35,301 bases of DNA. It comes from Candidatus Kuenenia stuttgartensis (GTDB lineage: Bacteria > Planctomycetota > Planctomycetia > Pirellulales > UBA1268). Position 1 is the first letter of the stretch; each line of letters opens with the position of its first letter. The notes under the pieces are model-generated. The model saw nothing but the letters and a program-made list of their open reading frames with translations, ran no database searches and was not told where the DNA came from. This document shows positions 14,703 through 23,174 of this stretch, piece after piece. Where the stretch lies: NCBI GenBank assembly GCA_945877135.1, contig CAMCQY010000027.1, positions 1-35,301 on the forward strand, written 5' to 3'. Position numbers and translations under genes: made by a program.

Positions 14703-16718
14703 TCAATAATCCTCGCTGGCGCCGGTACCGCTCGCGCCGGCCACCGTGAGCGGCTTCGGCTTGTGGCGGACCGCACGGCGGGCGTTTTCATCGCGGAGTC
14801 GCTCGACCGCGGCCTCCAGGCTCATCGCACCGACATCGCCGTCGATTCGGTCGCGGAGGCTCACCGTGCCGGCCGCCTCGTCCCGCGGACCGCAGACGAT
14901 CATCACCGGAATCATGTCGAGCTGGGCCGTCCGCACCTTCGCGCCGAGTTTCTCGGCTGCCAGGTCGATGCCGGTGCGGAGGCCCGCCGCCTCAAACCGC
15001 GCCTGCACCTGCTTGGCATAGGCCTCGCTCTTCTCGCTGACCGGCAGCACGCGGACCTGCTCGGGTGCCAGCCACAATGGAAACGCCCCCGCAAAGTGCT
15101 CGATGAGCACGCCCACGAACCGTTCCATGCTGCCCAGCGGCGCGCGGTGGATCATCACCGGCTGGTGCTTCGCGTTGTCGGAACCGATGTATTCGAGGTC
15201 GAACCGCTCCGCGCTCGGCAAGTTGTAGTCGAGCTGCACGGTGCCCAGCTGCCACTCGCGGCCGAGCGAGTCGTGGACGACGAAGTCGATCTTCGGCCCG
15301 TAGAAGGCCGCCTCGCCCGGTTCGGGCTCGCAGCCCGGCAGGTTCATCCGCCGCGCCACCCTTTCAATCGCCGCCTCGGCCTCATCCCACCGTTCGGGCG
15401 GGCCGACATACTTGTCACTCTTGGGATCGCGGAAGCCAAGCCGCACGCGGAAGTTTTCGAAGGCGAGGCTTTCGAGCACCTTCAGCGTGAAGTCGATACA
15501 GCCCTCGACTTCCTTCTCCACCTGCTCGTGGGTGCAGAAGATGTGGGCGTCGTCCTGAGTGAAGCCGCGGACCCGCGTCATGCCGCCCAGCTCGCCCGAC
15601 TGCTCGTAGCGGTAGACGGTGCCAAACTCCGCCAGGCGGAGCGGCAGCTCCTTGTAGCTCCGCGGCCGGGCCTTGTAGATCATCGTGTGATGCGGGCAGT
15701 TCATGGGCTTGAGCAGATACTGCTCGTCGTCGCTCATCACGATCGGCTTGAACTGGCTGTCGGCGTAGTAGGGATAGTGGCCGGAGATCTTGTAGAGATC
15801 GACCTTGCCGATGTGCGGCGTGTAGACCGGCTGGTAGCCCCGCGCCGCCAGTTCGTCGCGGACGAACGATTCGAGCACGCCCCGCAGCACCGCTCCCTTC
15901 GGCATCCAGAGCACGAGGCCGGAGCCGACCAAGGGGCTTGTCGTGAAGAGGTCGAGCTGTTTGCCGAGCACGCGATGATCGCGACGGCGTGCCTCTTCCA
16001 GATTGGCCAGATGCGCGTCGAGATCCGCCTGCGTGAACCAGGCGGTGCCGTAGAGCCGTTGGAGCTGGGCGTTGTTGGCGTCGCCCTTCCAGTAGGCACC
16101 GGCGATATTCGTGAGCTTGAAGGCGCCGATGCAGCCGGGGCTCGTCACGTGGGGGCCGCGGCACAGGTCGACAAACTCTCCCTGCCGGTAGAACGACAGC
16201 GTCGGGTGGGCGGCCAGCCCCGTCTCGATGTGCTCCACTTTCAGCGGCTGCTTGAGATCACGCACGATCTCGACCGCCTTCTCGCGAGGTACCTCGACCC
16301 GCTCGAACGCCTCGTCGGCCTCGATGATCTTCTTCATCTCGGCCTCGATCAGCGGGAGATCGTCGTCGGTGATCGGCCGGCCGGCCCGCATGTCGTAATA
16401 AAAACCCTCGCCGACGGTGGGGCCGAAGGCCAGCTCGACGTCGGGGAAGAGCCGCGTGACCGCGCGGGCCATGATGTGGGCGGCCGAATGCCGCATCACC
16501 GGCAGCGCCCGCGGATCGCCGGCGGGAAGCCATTCGACCGCGGCCTCGCCCGTGGCGGGCAGCGGCGCATCGAGCCCGACGGCCTGGCCGTTCAGAAGAG
16601 CGGCGATGGGCCGCTGCTTCCGCGGACCTTTTTTGATGGTCTCAGGGATGACCTCGACCACCCGTGCGGCCTGGGGAAACTCGTTGACGACGCCATCGGC
16701 AAAACGAACGGTGGGCAT
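14703..16718 (-). CDS. thrS: Threonyl-tRNA synthetase
   Basis: Charges tRNA-Thr in the cytoplasm. The 671-residue length is close to the usual ~640. An N-terminal TGS domain spans about 1-65. The editing domain shows HSAAH at 77-81 and LCRGPH with C186 and H190. The class II core has the zinc cysteine C341 in MNCPHHTMIY, motif 2 (RLAEFGTVYRYEQSGELGGM, then RVRGFTQDDAHIF), FYGPKIDFVVHDSLGREWQL, and motif 3 with the third zinc histidine in MIHRAPLGSMERFVGVLIEH. The anticodon-binding domain starts at WLAPEQVRVLPVSEKSEAYA and has PVMIVCGPRDE. Its C-terminal tail of about 20 residues (VRHKPKPLTVAGASGTGASE) is longer than usual. First gene of a thrS - LigD-like - glnA run. Confidence 0.97.
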   Translation of the reverse strand: MPTVRFADGVVNEFPQAARVVEVIPETIKKGPRKQRPIAALLNGQAVGLDAPLPATGEAAVEWLPAGDPRALPVMRHSAAHIMARAVTRLFPDVELAFGPTVGEGFYYDMRAGRPITDDDLPLIEAEMKKIIEADEAFERVEVPREKAVEIVRDLKQPLKVEHIETGLAAHPTLSFYRQGEFVDLCRGPHVTSPGCIGAFKLTNIAGAYWKGDANNAQLQRLYGTAWFTQADLDAHLANLEEARRRDHRVLGKQLDLFTTSPLVGSGLVLWMPKGAVLRGVLESFVRDELAARGYQPVYTPHIGKVDLYKISGHYPYYADSQFKPIVMSDDEQYLLKPMNCPHHTMIYKARPRSYKELPLRLAEFGTVYRYEQSGELGGMTRVRGFTQDDAHIFCTHEQVEKEVEGCIDFTLKVLESLAFENFRVRLGFRDPKSDKYVGPPERWDEAEAAIERVARRMNLPGCEPEPGEAAFYGPKIDFVVHDSLGREWQLGTVQLDYNLPSAERFDLEYIGSDNAKHQPVMIHRAPLGSMERFVGVLIEHFAGAFPLWLAPEQVRVLPVSEKSEAYAKQVQARFEAAGLRTGIDLAAEKLGAKVRTAQLDMIPVMIVCGPRDEAAGTVSLRDRIDGDVGAMSLEAAVERLRDENARRAVRHKPKPLTVAGASGTGASEDY

Positions 16719-17021
16719 GGTGATGAAGTGCCGGGAGAGACCGGAACAAAAAGGGGTCTGGTACAGGCAATGTGGGCTCGGAGAACCCCACAGTATCGAC
16801 GGCGCCGGGGGCCTGAAGCAAGGCCGTTCCCGGCGATCCTGCCGGGCGGGGGCGTGAAGGCCGTCCGCATGTCCCTTGCTTGCGCTGCAGGCTTGGATGA
16901 TGCCCCACTCTCATACAAGCCCGAAGCGCCAGCGAGAGGAATCCGCACTGCAGACTCCAGAAAACGGTGCGCACCACAGGGCCGTTCCCGGGCTGCCGTT
17001 CGCCGGACCTTCACCGGGTCG
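16719..17021. other. Intergenic stretch with a short dispersed repeat
   Basis: About 300 nt between two leftward genes, upstream of thrS. I see no gene. At 16911-16944 lies a 34-nt motif containing AAGCCCGAAGCGCCAGCGAG, about 76% identical and equal in length to 27060-27093 (AAGCCCTGAGCGAGAGCGAC). Such GCG-rich short motifs are scattered in planctomycete intergenic DNA. The thrS promoter must be here, but I could not single out convincing -35/-10 boxes. Confidence 0.5.
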
Positions 17022-18383
17022 TCACACCGGCACATCGACGACGAAGATCTGGTTGTGCGCGGCGGCCGCTGGGTCACCAGACTGCGGGCCACCGGCCGGC
17101 AGAGGGACTGGCACGCTCCGCATGAAGGCGATCCGTCGGCCGTCGGGCGAGAAGACACAGGCCTCCGGCCGCGGCGGCACGGGAATCGTGCGGTCGGTGA
17201 GCCGCGTGCTCGCGCCGCTGGCCACATCGACGACACACACGCTTGCGTCGGCAACATACGCGATCCGTCGACCGTCAACGCTCCAGCTGAAGCTACTCGC
17301 CACGCTCCACGTGTCGTGCGTCACCTGCACCGGCTGGCCGCCATTCGGGCTCACCGTGAAGAGCTGCACGATGCCGAGATCGTCACGCATGAGAAACACG
17401 ATCCGCGATCCATCGGGGCTCGACCGCAGCCAGTGCCGCGGCCCGTCGATCCCCGGATGACTACGATCCGCGGTGAACGTGAGCCGTCGCTGGATCACGC
17501 CACGGGGCGGCGCTGGCCGGCAGGTGGGCGTGCCCGCAAGCGGCCCCTCGCCCGCGGCAGCCATTGCATCAAGATCGTCCGGCAGATCGCAGACGAAAAC
17601 TTCACTGACGGTCTTGAGCTCGCCGGACGCGGCGTCACGCACGACGACATGCCCCTGAAACGCCAGCGCATGCCGTTGCCGCGTGCCATCGGGCCGCAGG
17701 TAGCCGTGCGTGCCGATCCACGCCTCCTCGAATGCCTTCGAGATCTCGTCGCTGCCGGGCGTCGGCTCGTCGGTGAGCTGGGTGACGAGCACGCTGAACG
17801 CCGTGCCGTCGTGATTGCGTGCGTGCGTCCGCGGCACCGTTACCGGCTTCCCACACACGCTCACGCCGACGCCACGGAGATTTTTTTCGTGGGGAACGCC
17901 GGCCGATGGCGGGCCATCCAGCACTGCGTCTTCATAGGTAAAACTCACGAGCCTGCCGTCGGGGCTATAGACATGCACGTGGCTGCCGCCGCGGAGCGCA
18001 CCGGCCGTGAACGGCGGCACGAGGTCGCGGGCATCAAGCGGTTCGATCACGCCGGGCTGAGACGCTCGTACGAGCGCCCCCTGCCGATGCGCCGGGCCAT
18101 ACTGCCAGTCGGCGGTGGGCTGCTCGGGGCCCAGAATGAAAACCATCCGATCGTCCACGGGGCTCGCCGTCACGACGCCGCAGCAGGCGCCGTTTCGCGA
18201 CTCATACAGCAGCTCGATCCGCCCCGTGTCGACCTCGACCCGTTCGATCCGCGTGCCGTCGAAGACGGAGCCGTCGGGGCTCGATCGCGTGTCGTAGACG
18301 ATCCACCGCGAATCGGGCGACCAGACGCCTGAGTTCGTAAGCATGTGGCCGTGGGCGGCGCAGGTGACTTGTCGCTCGTGCAT
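17022..18383 (-). CDS. DUF3748 (YidR-like) TolB-type beta-propeller protein
   Basis: A 453-residue protein with AGGTGG 8 nt before its ATG. It starts ERQVTCAAHGHMLTNSGVWS, then PDSRWIVYDTRSSPDGSVFD and TRIERVEVDTGRIELLYES, closely matching the start of the E. coli YidR family (DUF3748). TolB-like propeller blades follow: VYSPDGRLVSFTYED, WLRSSPDGSRIVFLMRD, FSWSVDGRRIAYVADASVCV, ACVFSPDGRRIAFMRS. HGPE-like (ILGPEQPTADWQYGPAHRQG) and CCGVV segments are conserved in the family. No signal peptide is visible, unlike many TolB-type proteins, so it may be cytosolic. The function of the family is unknown. It sits alone, about 30 nt downstream of the nucleotidyltransferase gene and on the same strand. 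Confidence 0.85.
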   Translation of the reverse strand: MHERQVTCAAHGHMLTNSGVWSPDSRWIVYDTRSSPDGSVFDGTRIERVEVDTGRIELLYESRNGACCGVVTASPVDDRMVFILGPEQPTADWQYGPAHRQGALVRASQPGVIEPLDARDLVPPFTAGALRGGSHVHVYSPDGRLVSFTYEDAVLDGPPSAGVPHEKNLRGVGVSVCGKPVTVPRTHARNHDGTAFSVLVTQLTDEPTPGSDEISKAFEEAWIGTHGYLRPDGTRQRHALAFQGHVVVRDAASGELKTVSEVFVCDLPDDLDAMAAAGEGPLAGTPTCRPAPPRGVIQRRLTFTADRSHPGIDGPRHWLRSSPDGSRIVFLMRDDLGIVQLFTVSPNGGQPVQVTHDTWSVASSFSWSVDGRRIAYVADASVCVVDVASGASTRLTDRTIPVPPRPEACVFSPDGRRIAFMRSVPVPLPAGGPQSGDPAAAAHNQIFVVDVPV

Positions 18384-18412
18384 CTATGCTGCCACCTGCG
18401 GACAAAAGATTC

Positions 18413-18970
18413 CTACGGCCGGGCCGCCAGCACCTCGTCGAGCTTTTCGGCGACGCCAAGCTCCGTGGCCCACCGCCGCATGTAGGCCTCGTCGAGGTCG
18501 CCCTGGGCGAGCAACACGTCTTCGATATCGCCGATATCGCGCGGGCGTGCGGCCAACACCTTCAGCAGGATTAGATCCTCCGGACTCACAAACCAGATAC
18601 GTTGCCCATCGAGATCGTGTGATCGGCGTCGCCGCATCAGCTCCTGCTGATAGTCGGATTCGGCCAGGAACACGTCGACGTCGATGCCGCGATCGATGAG
18701 ATACAGTCGAAACTTCACCAGCGGCATGCCGGCCACCGTATCGACCCAGCCAGCCGCGAACTGCTCCGGCACGGTGAACCCCATGTCCGTGGCCATGTCA
18801 TACAGTTCCGGCAGCCGCTCCCGCCCGATCGCGATCGTGAAATCGACGTCGTACGTGGGACGGGGCAGCCCATACATGCGGACTGCCCACCCGCCCATGA
18901 TGGCGTACGGCACCTGCAGCCGGTCGAACAGTTTGGCGAAGTCGTGCAGTGTCTGGATGAGATCGCTCAA
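18413..18970 (-). CDS. Nucleotidyltransferase-fold protein paired with a small helical partner
   Basis: A 185-residue protein. It has the nucleotidyltransferase core: VPYAIMGGWAVRMYGLPRPT followed by YDVDFTIA (GG...x...R.T.DvDf) near residues 20-48, a later strand GIDVDVFLAES (third acidic residue), and the C-terminal FVSPEDLILLKVLAARPRDI, GDIEDVL, where the family has pedLi.lKl-A-R.kDl.Di. This resembles AbiEii/DUF6036-type nucleotidyltransferases, many of which are toxins or resistance proteins that modify RNA or protein. The ATG overlaps the stop of the small upstream gene (ATGA at 18967-18970), a toxin-antitoxin-like layout. The target is unknown. Confidence 0.75.
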   Translation of the reverse strand: MSDLIQTLHDFAKLFDRLQVPYAIMGGWAVRMYGLPRPTYDVDFTIAIGRERLPELYDMATDMGFTVPEQFAAGWVDTVAGMPLVKFRLYLIDRGIDVDVFLAESDYQQELMRRRRSHDLDGQRIWFVSPEDLILLKVLAARPRDIGDIEDVLLAQGDLDEAYMRRWATELGVAEKLDEVLAARP

Positions 18971-19179
18971 GGCTGCTTCCGGGTGCGGGCGATCGCGGTC
19001 AGCATGTTACGGTTGCGGGCGTCGTTCTCGCGTTTGAGCAGTTCGAATCGCCGCTCGATAAGTTCTGGTGAACCGACGAAAAATGCGGGGATATTTTCCT
19101 CCGTCATCTTCAGCGAGAGTTTCAGCCGCTCGATGCCGGTCATGCGGCGATACTGGTCGAGGGTTTCCTGGCTGAGCAT
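18967..19179 (-). CDS. Small helical protein encoded before the nucleotidyltransferase
   Basis: A 70-residue charged, probably all-helical protein: MLSQETLDQYRRMTGIERLK, LSLKMTEENIPAF, then IERRFELLKRENDARNRNML. The ATG at 19179 is preceded by AGGGG about 10 nt upstream; a longer reading frame starting 30 nt earlier lacks a good site. Similar short YRRMT..ERL-L-L-MT proteins occur beside nucleotidyltransferase genes in planctomycetes, from memory. The 4-nt overlap makes it a likely partner, perhaps antitoxin or adaptor, of the enzyme. No DNA-binding motif is obvious, so if it is an antitoxin it may act by direct binding. Confidence 0.7.
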   Translation of the reverse strand: MLSQETLDQYRRMTGIERLKLSLKMTEENIPAFFVGSPELIERRFELLKRENDARNRNMLTAIARTRKQP

Positions 19180-19319
19180 GGCGTGTCGCCCCTTGGCTGC
19201 GGGCTGCAAGGTGAGTGCGGCACGATCGCCGCCATGCTGATTGTATCAAGGGTAGACGGCGGACGTCTGCACGCGCCGCGGCGGCAGACTCGGCCTCCGG
19301 CCTGGTGAACGGCGGTCTG

Positions 19320-19919
19320 CTACGCGATGACCTGCGCCGCCGCTTCCTCGAGTAGCCGGATCCACGGGCCGATGAAGCGGCCGCTGTCACGGTACGTGCG
19401 GCCGCTCACGAGGTTTTCGTCCACCACGCACGCACTGTCGACGAAGATGCCGCCGGCCACCTCGAGGTCGAATCGGCATTTCGGCACGGTGGCCATCTTC
19501 CGTCCCCGCACGCAGTCGGCGTAGGCCGGGATCTCGACTCCGTGGCAGACGCTGGCCACCGGCTTGTTCTCGTTGAAGAAATGACGCGTGATCCTCACGA
19601 GATCCTCGTCGTAGCGGATGTATTCCGGCGCCCGGCCACCGCTGAAGAAGATGCCCAGATAGTCGTCGGGCCGCACGTCGGCGAAGGCGAGATCGGCGTT
19701 GATCTGATAGCCCTCCCACTCCTTCGTGATCGTCCAGCCGGGCCGCACCTCGTGGAGCACCATCTGGTAGGTCCGCCGCTCGGGCGCGATCACGACCGGC
19801 TCGAATCCCGCCTCCTGCAACCGATAATACGGATAGAGCGTGTCGACGGTCTCGGCGGCGTCGCCCACCACGATCAGGACGCGGGTTGGCTGCGAATGAA
19901 CGGGCACGGCTTGTGACAT
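19320..19919 (-). CDS. DJ-1/PfpI family protein
   Basis: A 199-residue protein of the DJ-1/PfpI (class I glutamine amidotransferase-like) superfamily. The start is the ATG at 19919; a GTG 3 nt upstream is an alternative, and AGGA lies before both. The pattern is complete: RVLIVVGDAAETVDTLYPYY (acidic E23), FEPVVIAPE, a YLGIFFSGGRAPEYIR block, and the nucleophile elbow VASVCHGVEI with C125. Members act as proteases, glyoxalases/deglycases or chaperones; which one cannot be decided. It lies 112 nt downstream of the XylR-type regulator on the same strand and could share its transcript. The 140 nt downstream (19180-19319) are GC-rich hairpin sequence with repeated GGCGG-TCTGC-like units and no gene. 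Confidence 0.88.
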   Translation of the reverse strand: MSQAVPVHSQPTRVLIVVGDAAETVDTLYPYYRLQEAGFEPVVIAPERRTYQMVLHEVRPGWTITKEWEGYQINADLAFADVRPDDYLGIFFSGGRAPEYIRYDEDLVRITRHFFNENKPVASVCHGVEIPAYADCVRGRKMATVPKCRFDLEVAGGIFVDSACVVDENLVSGRTYRDSGRFIGPWIRLLEEAAAQVIA

Positions 19920-20031
19920 CACGGTGAATTCCTGACGGTCTCGTGGATATCGACGATCATACGTCGCCGGAGCGTCCCGCTCATTCAGATTTTCCCCCTG
20001 CAGATGCAGGTTTTGCAGTCGTCTGTCTCTC

Positions 20032-21252
20032 TCAGCGACGGCCGGCGCGGTAGCTGCCGGGAGTCATTCCGAAAAGTCTCTTGAACGCCTCGGCCATGTA
20101 TTGCGGGTGTTCGAAGCCGCAGCGGTCGGCGATCGCGGCCAGCGACAGCTTCGTCTCGACGAGCAGGCGTTTCACCCGGTTGAACCGCAGCCGGATGATC
20201 TCTTCGCCGGGTGTCCGCCCGACGGCCCGTCGCATCCGTCGCTCGAGCAATGTGCGCGAGAGGCCGGCGTGCTTGACGACGTCGGCCACGTTGATGCCGT
20301 GGCAGGCGTGCTCCCGGATGTAGCGGACCGCGGCCACGACTTGGGGGTCGTCGATCGCCATGATGTCGCTCGACTGCCGCACGACCAGGCCCCGAGGCGG
20401 TACCAGCAGGGATTCCGTTGGCGGCGGTTCGCCCGCCATCATCCGCTCGAGCAGCGCGGCCGCCTCGTAGCCGATCCGCTCCCCCTCGAAGGCCACGCTT
20501 GAGAGCTGCGGCGAGGCAAGCGTGCAGAGCGTCTGGTCGTTTTCGACGCCGACGACGGCCGCTTCCTCCGGCACGGCCACGCCCGCCCGACGGCAGGCGT
20601 CGAGGAGCCAAAAGGCCAGCTGGTCCGTGCAGGCCATGATGCCCACCGGCTTTGGCAACGAGGCCACCCAGTGGGCGATCTCCGCCTGCTGCCGCTCCCA
20701 GTCGGTCGGCCGCTCCCCCTGGCGGTCCGCATGAAGCTCGCGGCACGCGTGTCCGCGCGACGCGAGAACCGCACGAAAATTATCGCGACGCTCCTCGAAG
20801 TAGCGCTCGGTATCGAGGTCGAAGACGGCGAAATTGGTGAAACCGTTGTCGATGAAGTGCTCGGCGACCAGTCGACCCAGATCGCGGTTGTCAACGCCCA
20901 CGAAGGGTAGCTTGTGCGGGAGCTTCGACGCCCGCAGTTCCACGCCGGGCAGGCCGGTCGCGGCGATTGCATCGGCCATCGCAGCCGTGGCGGTGCGGGC
21001 GATGATTCCATCACCCCGCCACGAGGCGAGCCAGCGCGGCACCTGCGAGTCGAGGGCACGCAGTTCCACGAATACCGACCAGTGACCATGTTCGGCGATG
21101 TACCGGTTGACTCCCGACAGGATTTCGCGGCCGAACGTCCGTGATGTCTCCACCAGGAGGGCGACATGCTTCGTCGTCCGCGCGGGGCTTGCGTTCGTCG
21201 CGTCGGCAACCGCCGTGCGAGATTTCCGCGATGTCCTGCTGATCCGCGGCAT
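20032..21252 (-). CDS. XylR-type transcriptional regulator (LacI-like sensor plus AraC helix-turn-helix)
   Basis: A 406-residue protein; AGGGA lies 7 nt before the ATG. After a basic N-terminus of about 27 residues comes a periplasmic-binding-protein-like sugar sensor (HVALLVETSRTFGREILSGV through about residue 290), with FVGVDNRDLGRLVAEHFIDN, GIMACTDQLAFWLLDACRRA and VGVENDQTLCTLASPQLSSV as in XylR of enterobacteria. The C-terminal AraC domain (about 300-404) has two helix-turn-helix units: INVADVVKHAGLSRTLLERR and LSLAAIADRCGFEHPQYMAE, AFKRLFGMTPGSYR. Such proteins activate sugar-use genes. The divergent operon at 21783-26171 (dehydrogenase, transporter, isomerase) is the natural target. 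Planctomycetes carry many copies, so the sugar need not be xylose. Confidence 0.9.
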   Translation of the reverse strand: MPRISRTSRKSRTAVADATNASPARTTKHVALLVETSRTFGREILSGVNRYIAEHGHWSVFVELRALDSQVPRWLASWRGDGIIARTATAAMADAIAATGLPGVELRASKLPHKLPFVGVDNRDLGRLVAEHFIDNGFTNFAVFDLDTERYFEERRDNFRAVLASRGHACRELHADRQGERPTDWERQQAEIAHWVASLPKPVGIMACTDQLAFWLLDACRRAGVAVPEEAAVVGVENDQTLCTLASPQLSSVAFEGERIGYEAAALLERMMAGEPPPTESLLVPPRGLVVRQSSDIMAIDDPQVVAAVRYIREHACHGINVADVVKHAGLSRTLLERRMRRAVGRTPGEEIIRLRFNRVKRLLVETKLSLAAIADRCGFEHPQYMAEAFKRLFGMTPGSYRAGRR

Positions 21253-21325
21253 CGTTCGGTCCCTGGTCTGAAGCCCGATTCCATCCTACATCGGATGGCC
21301 ACGGATCTCGAACCGCAGGCCGATG

Positions 21326-21592
21326 CTACCGGGGGTTTGCGGCGGGCCGCGATCCCAGCTGAAAATCAATCTCGTTTGATCCGGGGCCGACCGTCGCCGT
21401 GAGTTCCGACTTCAGGTGATACTTCGCAGGAAGCTGCTCTGCCGTCTCGACGAAGTTGCCGTCCTTGTCGCGGCCCTCGCCGCCGGTCCGGATCTCCACG
21501 CGGTGGCGGCCCACCACCGCTCCCGGCTGCTTCACCCCGTACGCGAGCACGTAGCGGCCCGCTACGCTAGCGGTTGCAATCCCCTGCGCCAT
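21326..21592 (-). pseudogene. 5'-truncated carboxypeptidase-regulatory-like (transthyretin-like) protein
   Basis: The readable frame gives 88 residues: GRYVLAYGVKQPGAVVGRHR, VEIRTGGEG, LPAKYHLKSELTATVGPGSN, EIDFQL. This matches only the C-terminal half of the short planctomycete surface lipoproteins (about 140-160 residues) that have an N-terminal lipobox followed by a carboxypeptidase-regulatory-like domain, where the segment ends in GRY.L.Y...KGA..G.H.V.I.T and LPAKYN..SELT..V..G.N..dF.L. The signal peptide, lipobox and first strands are absent, and a TGA stands immediately before the ATG at 21592. It is therefore most likely a decayed remnant rather than a functional gene. Confidence 0.72.
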
Positions 21593-21782
21593 TCAGGTTG
21601 CTGCCGTCCGCATTCAGGTTTTGCGGACACAGAACGAGCCCTGGAATCGCCGGGAAACCACCCGACACGGCCGACATGCCCTGCCTTGCGACGTAAAATC
21701 TGCATCCTCGGTCTCGCCGAGCTGAATGACACTGTCGCTGGGCCGGCGGATACTGTGGGGCAGCCAGAAGGAGGCTTTGCCT

Positions 21783-23174
21783 ATGAATCGGCGTCGAAAC
21801 CATGCTGCCTTCCGATCCAAGCGAGGCACCACTCGCCGCGGGTTTTTCGCGCTGGCCGGAGCAGTGGCCGCGGGCCCGGCGGCAGTCTTTGCGGGCGAGC
21901 CATCGGGCCGGAGAGCAGCTACGGCGTCGCCCGCCGCCGACGGCCCCCGCATCGGCGTGATCGGCTGCCGCTACCAGGGCTCGGTGATCGCCGCCAAGGC
22001 GAAGGCCCACGGCCGCGTGATCGCGCTGGCCGATGTCGATCAGGCCGTCCGCGATCTTTCGGCCATCGACTCGAAGGTGGCTGCGCAGGTCCAACTCGCG
22101 CCTGCCGAAATCTACGCCGACGTCGCCACGGCCGACCGCCATGTCGACTACCGAAGGCTGCTCGACGACACGCGGGTCGACGTGATCCTCATCGGTACGC
22201 CCGACCACTGGCACACAAAGATGCTCATCGACGCGGTCAAGGCGGGCAAAGACGTCTACTGCGAGAAGCCGCTCACGCTCACGATCGACGAGGGCAAGGA
22301 GATTCGCAAGGCCGTCCACGACTCGGGAAGGATCGTGCAGGTGGGATCGTGGCAGCGGAGCGACTCCCGGTTTCGTACGGCGGTGGAGATGGTGCGGGCC
22401 GGGCGGATCGGGAAGCTCGAGAAGGTCGACGTTGCGCTCGGCAAGAACCAGGTCGGCGGCCCGTTCACCAAGCAGCCGCTGCCGCCGGGCCTCGACTGGG
22501 ATCTCTGGCAGGGTCAGACGCCCGATGTGCCCTACATCCCCGAACGGTGCCATTTCAATTTTCGCTGGTGGCAGGCCTATTCGGGCGGCGACCTCACCGA
22601 CTGGGGCGCCCACCATGTCGACATCGCCCGCTGGGCGATCAACGCCGAGCCGGTCGAAATCGACGGCAAGGCCGAGTATCCGACGATCTGCGACGGCTAC
22701 GACGTGCCGATCACTTATTCGGTGCGTTACCGCTTCGCCAACGGCGTCGAGATGACCGTCGGTGACAGCGGCCGCAACGGCATCATGTTCACCGGCAGCG
22801 ACGGCCGGATCTTCGTCAACCGCGGGAACCTCTCCGGCAATCCGGTCGAAGGCCTGAAGGAGCGGCCGCTGCCGCGCGAGTCGTTCGGGCTCTACGACTT
22901 CGACAACCGCTCGCGGCCGGAGCGGGCCGGCAAGATCGACGCGATCGTGAACCACATGGGCAATTTCTTCGACTGCGTCGCGGCCCGCAGGCAGCCGATC
23001 GCCGACGTCGAGAGCGGCCACCGCAGCGTCTCGGTCTGTCACCTCGGCAACATCTCCTGCAGGCTCGGCCGACCGTTGAAGTGGGATCCGGCCGCCGAGC
23101 GGTTCGTCGGCGACGCCGAGGCCGACGCAATGCTCTCGCGGCCGCAGCGGAAGGGCTTCGAGGTGCGGGCGTGA
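21783..23174 (+). CDS. Gfo/Idh/MocA family oxidoreductase, Tat-exported
   Basis: A 463-residue NAD(P)-dependent sugar-type dehydrogenase. I chose the ATG at 21783 because a near-perfect AAGGAGG lies 8 nt upstream; an in-frame ATG at 21726 lacks this. A twin-arginine signal is at residues 18-30 (RRGFFALAGAVAA). The Rossmann motif (IGVIGCRYQGSVIA) starts near residue 57, the DVDQ strand end follows, then VDVILIGTPDHWHTKMLIDA and the EKP motif in DVYCEKPLTLTIDEGKEI. The substrate half contains GGDLTDWGAHHVDIARWAIN with the catalytic-type histidine. Export suggests oxidation or epimerisation of glycosides outside the cytoplasm, with cofactor carried through Tat. The stop overlaps the GTG of the transporter gene. 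Confidence 0.92.
   Translation: MNRRRNHAAFRSKRGTTRRGFFALAGAVAAGPAAVFAGEPSGRRAATASPAADGPRIGVIGCRYQGSVIAAKAKAHGRVIALADVDQAVRDLSAIDSKVAAQVQLAPAEIYADVATADRHVDYRRLLDDTRVDVILIGTPDHWHTKMLIDAVKAGKDVYCEKPLTLTIDEGKEIRKAVHDSGRIVQVGSWQRSDSRFRTAVEMVRAGRIGKLEKVDVALGKNQVGGPFTKQPLPPGLDWDLWQGQTPDVPYIPERCHFNFRWWQAYSGGDLTDWGAHHVDIARWAINAEPVEIDGKAEYPTICDGYDVPITYSVRYRFANGVEMTVGDSGRNGIMFTGSDGRIFVNRGNLSGNPVEGLKERPLPRESFGLYDFDNRSRPERAGKIDAIVNHMGNFFDCVAARRQPIADVESGHRSVSVCHLGNISCRLGRPLKWDPAAERFVGDAEADAMLSRPQRKGFEVRA

Noticed and set aside
14136-18332. A 1398-codon open frame on the plus strand opposite glnA, thrS and the DUF3748 gene
   Set aside because: It is antisense to three clearly recognisable genes. Its arginine/histidine-rich content has no family pattern and it arises from GC-rich codon use.
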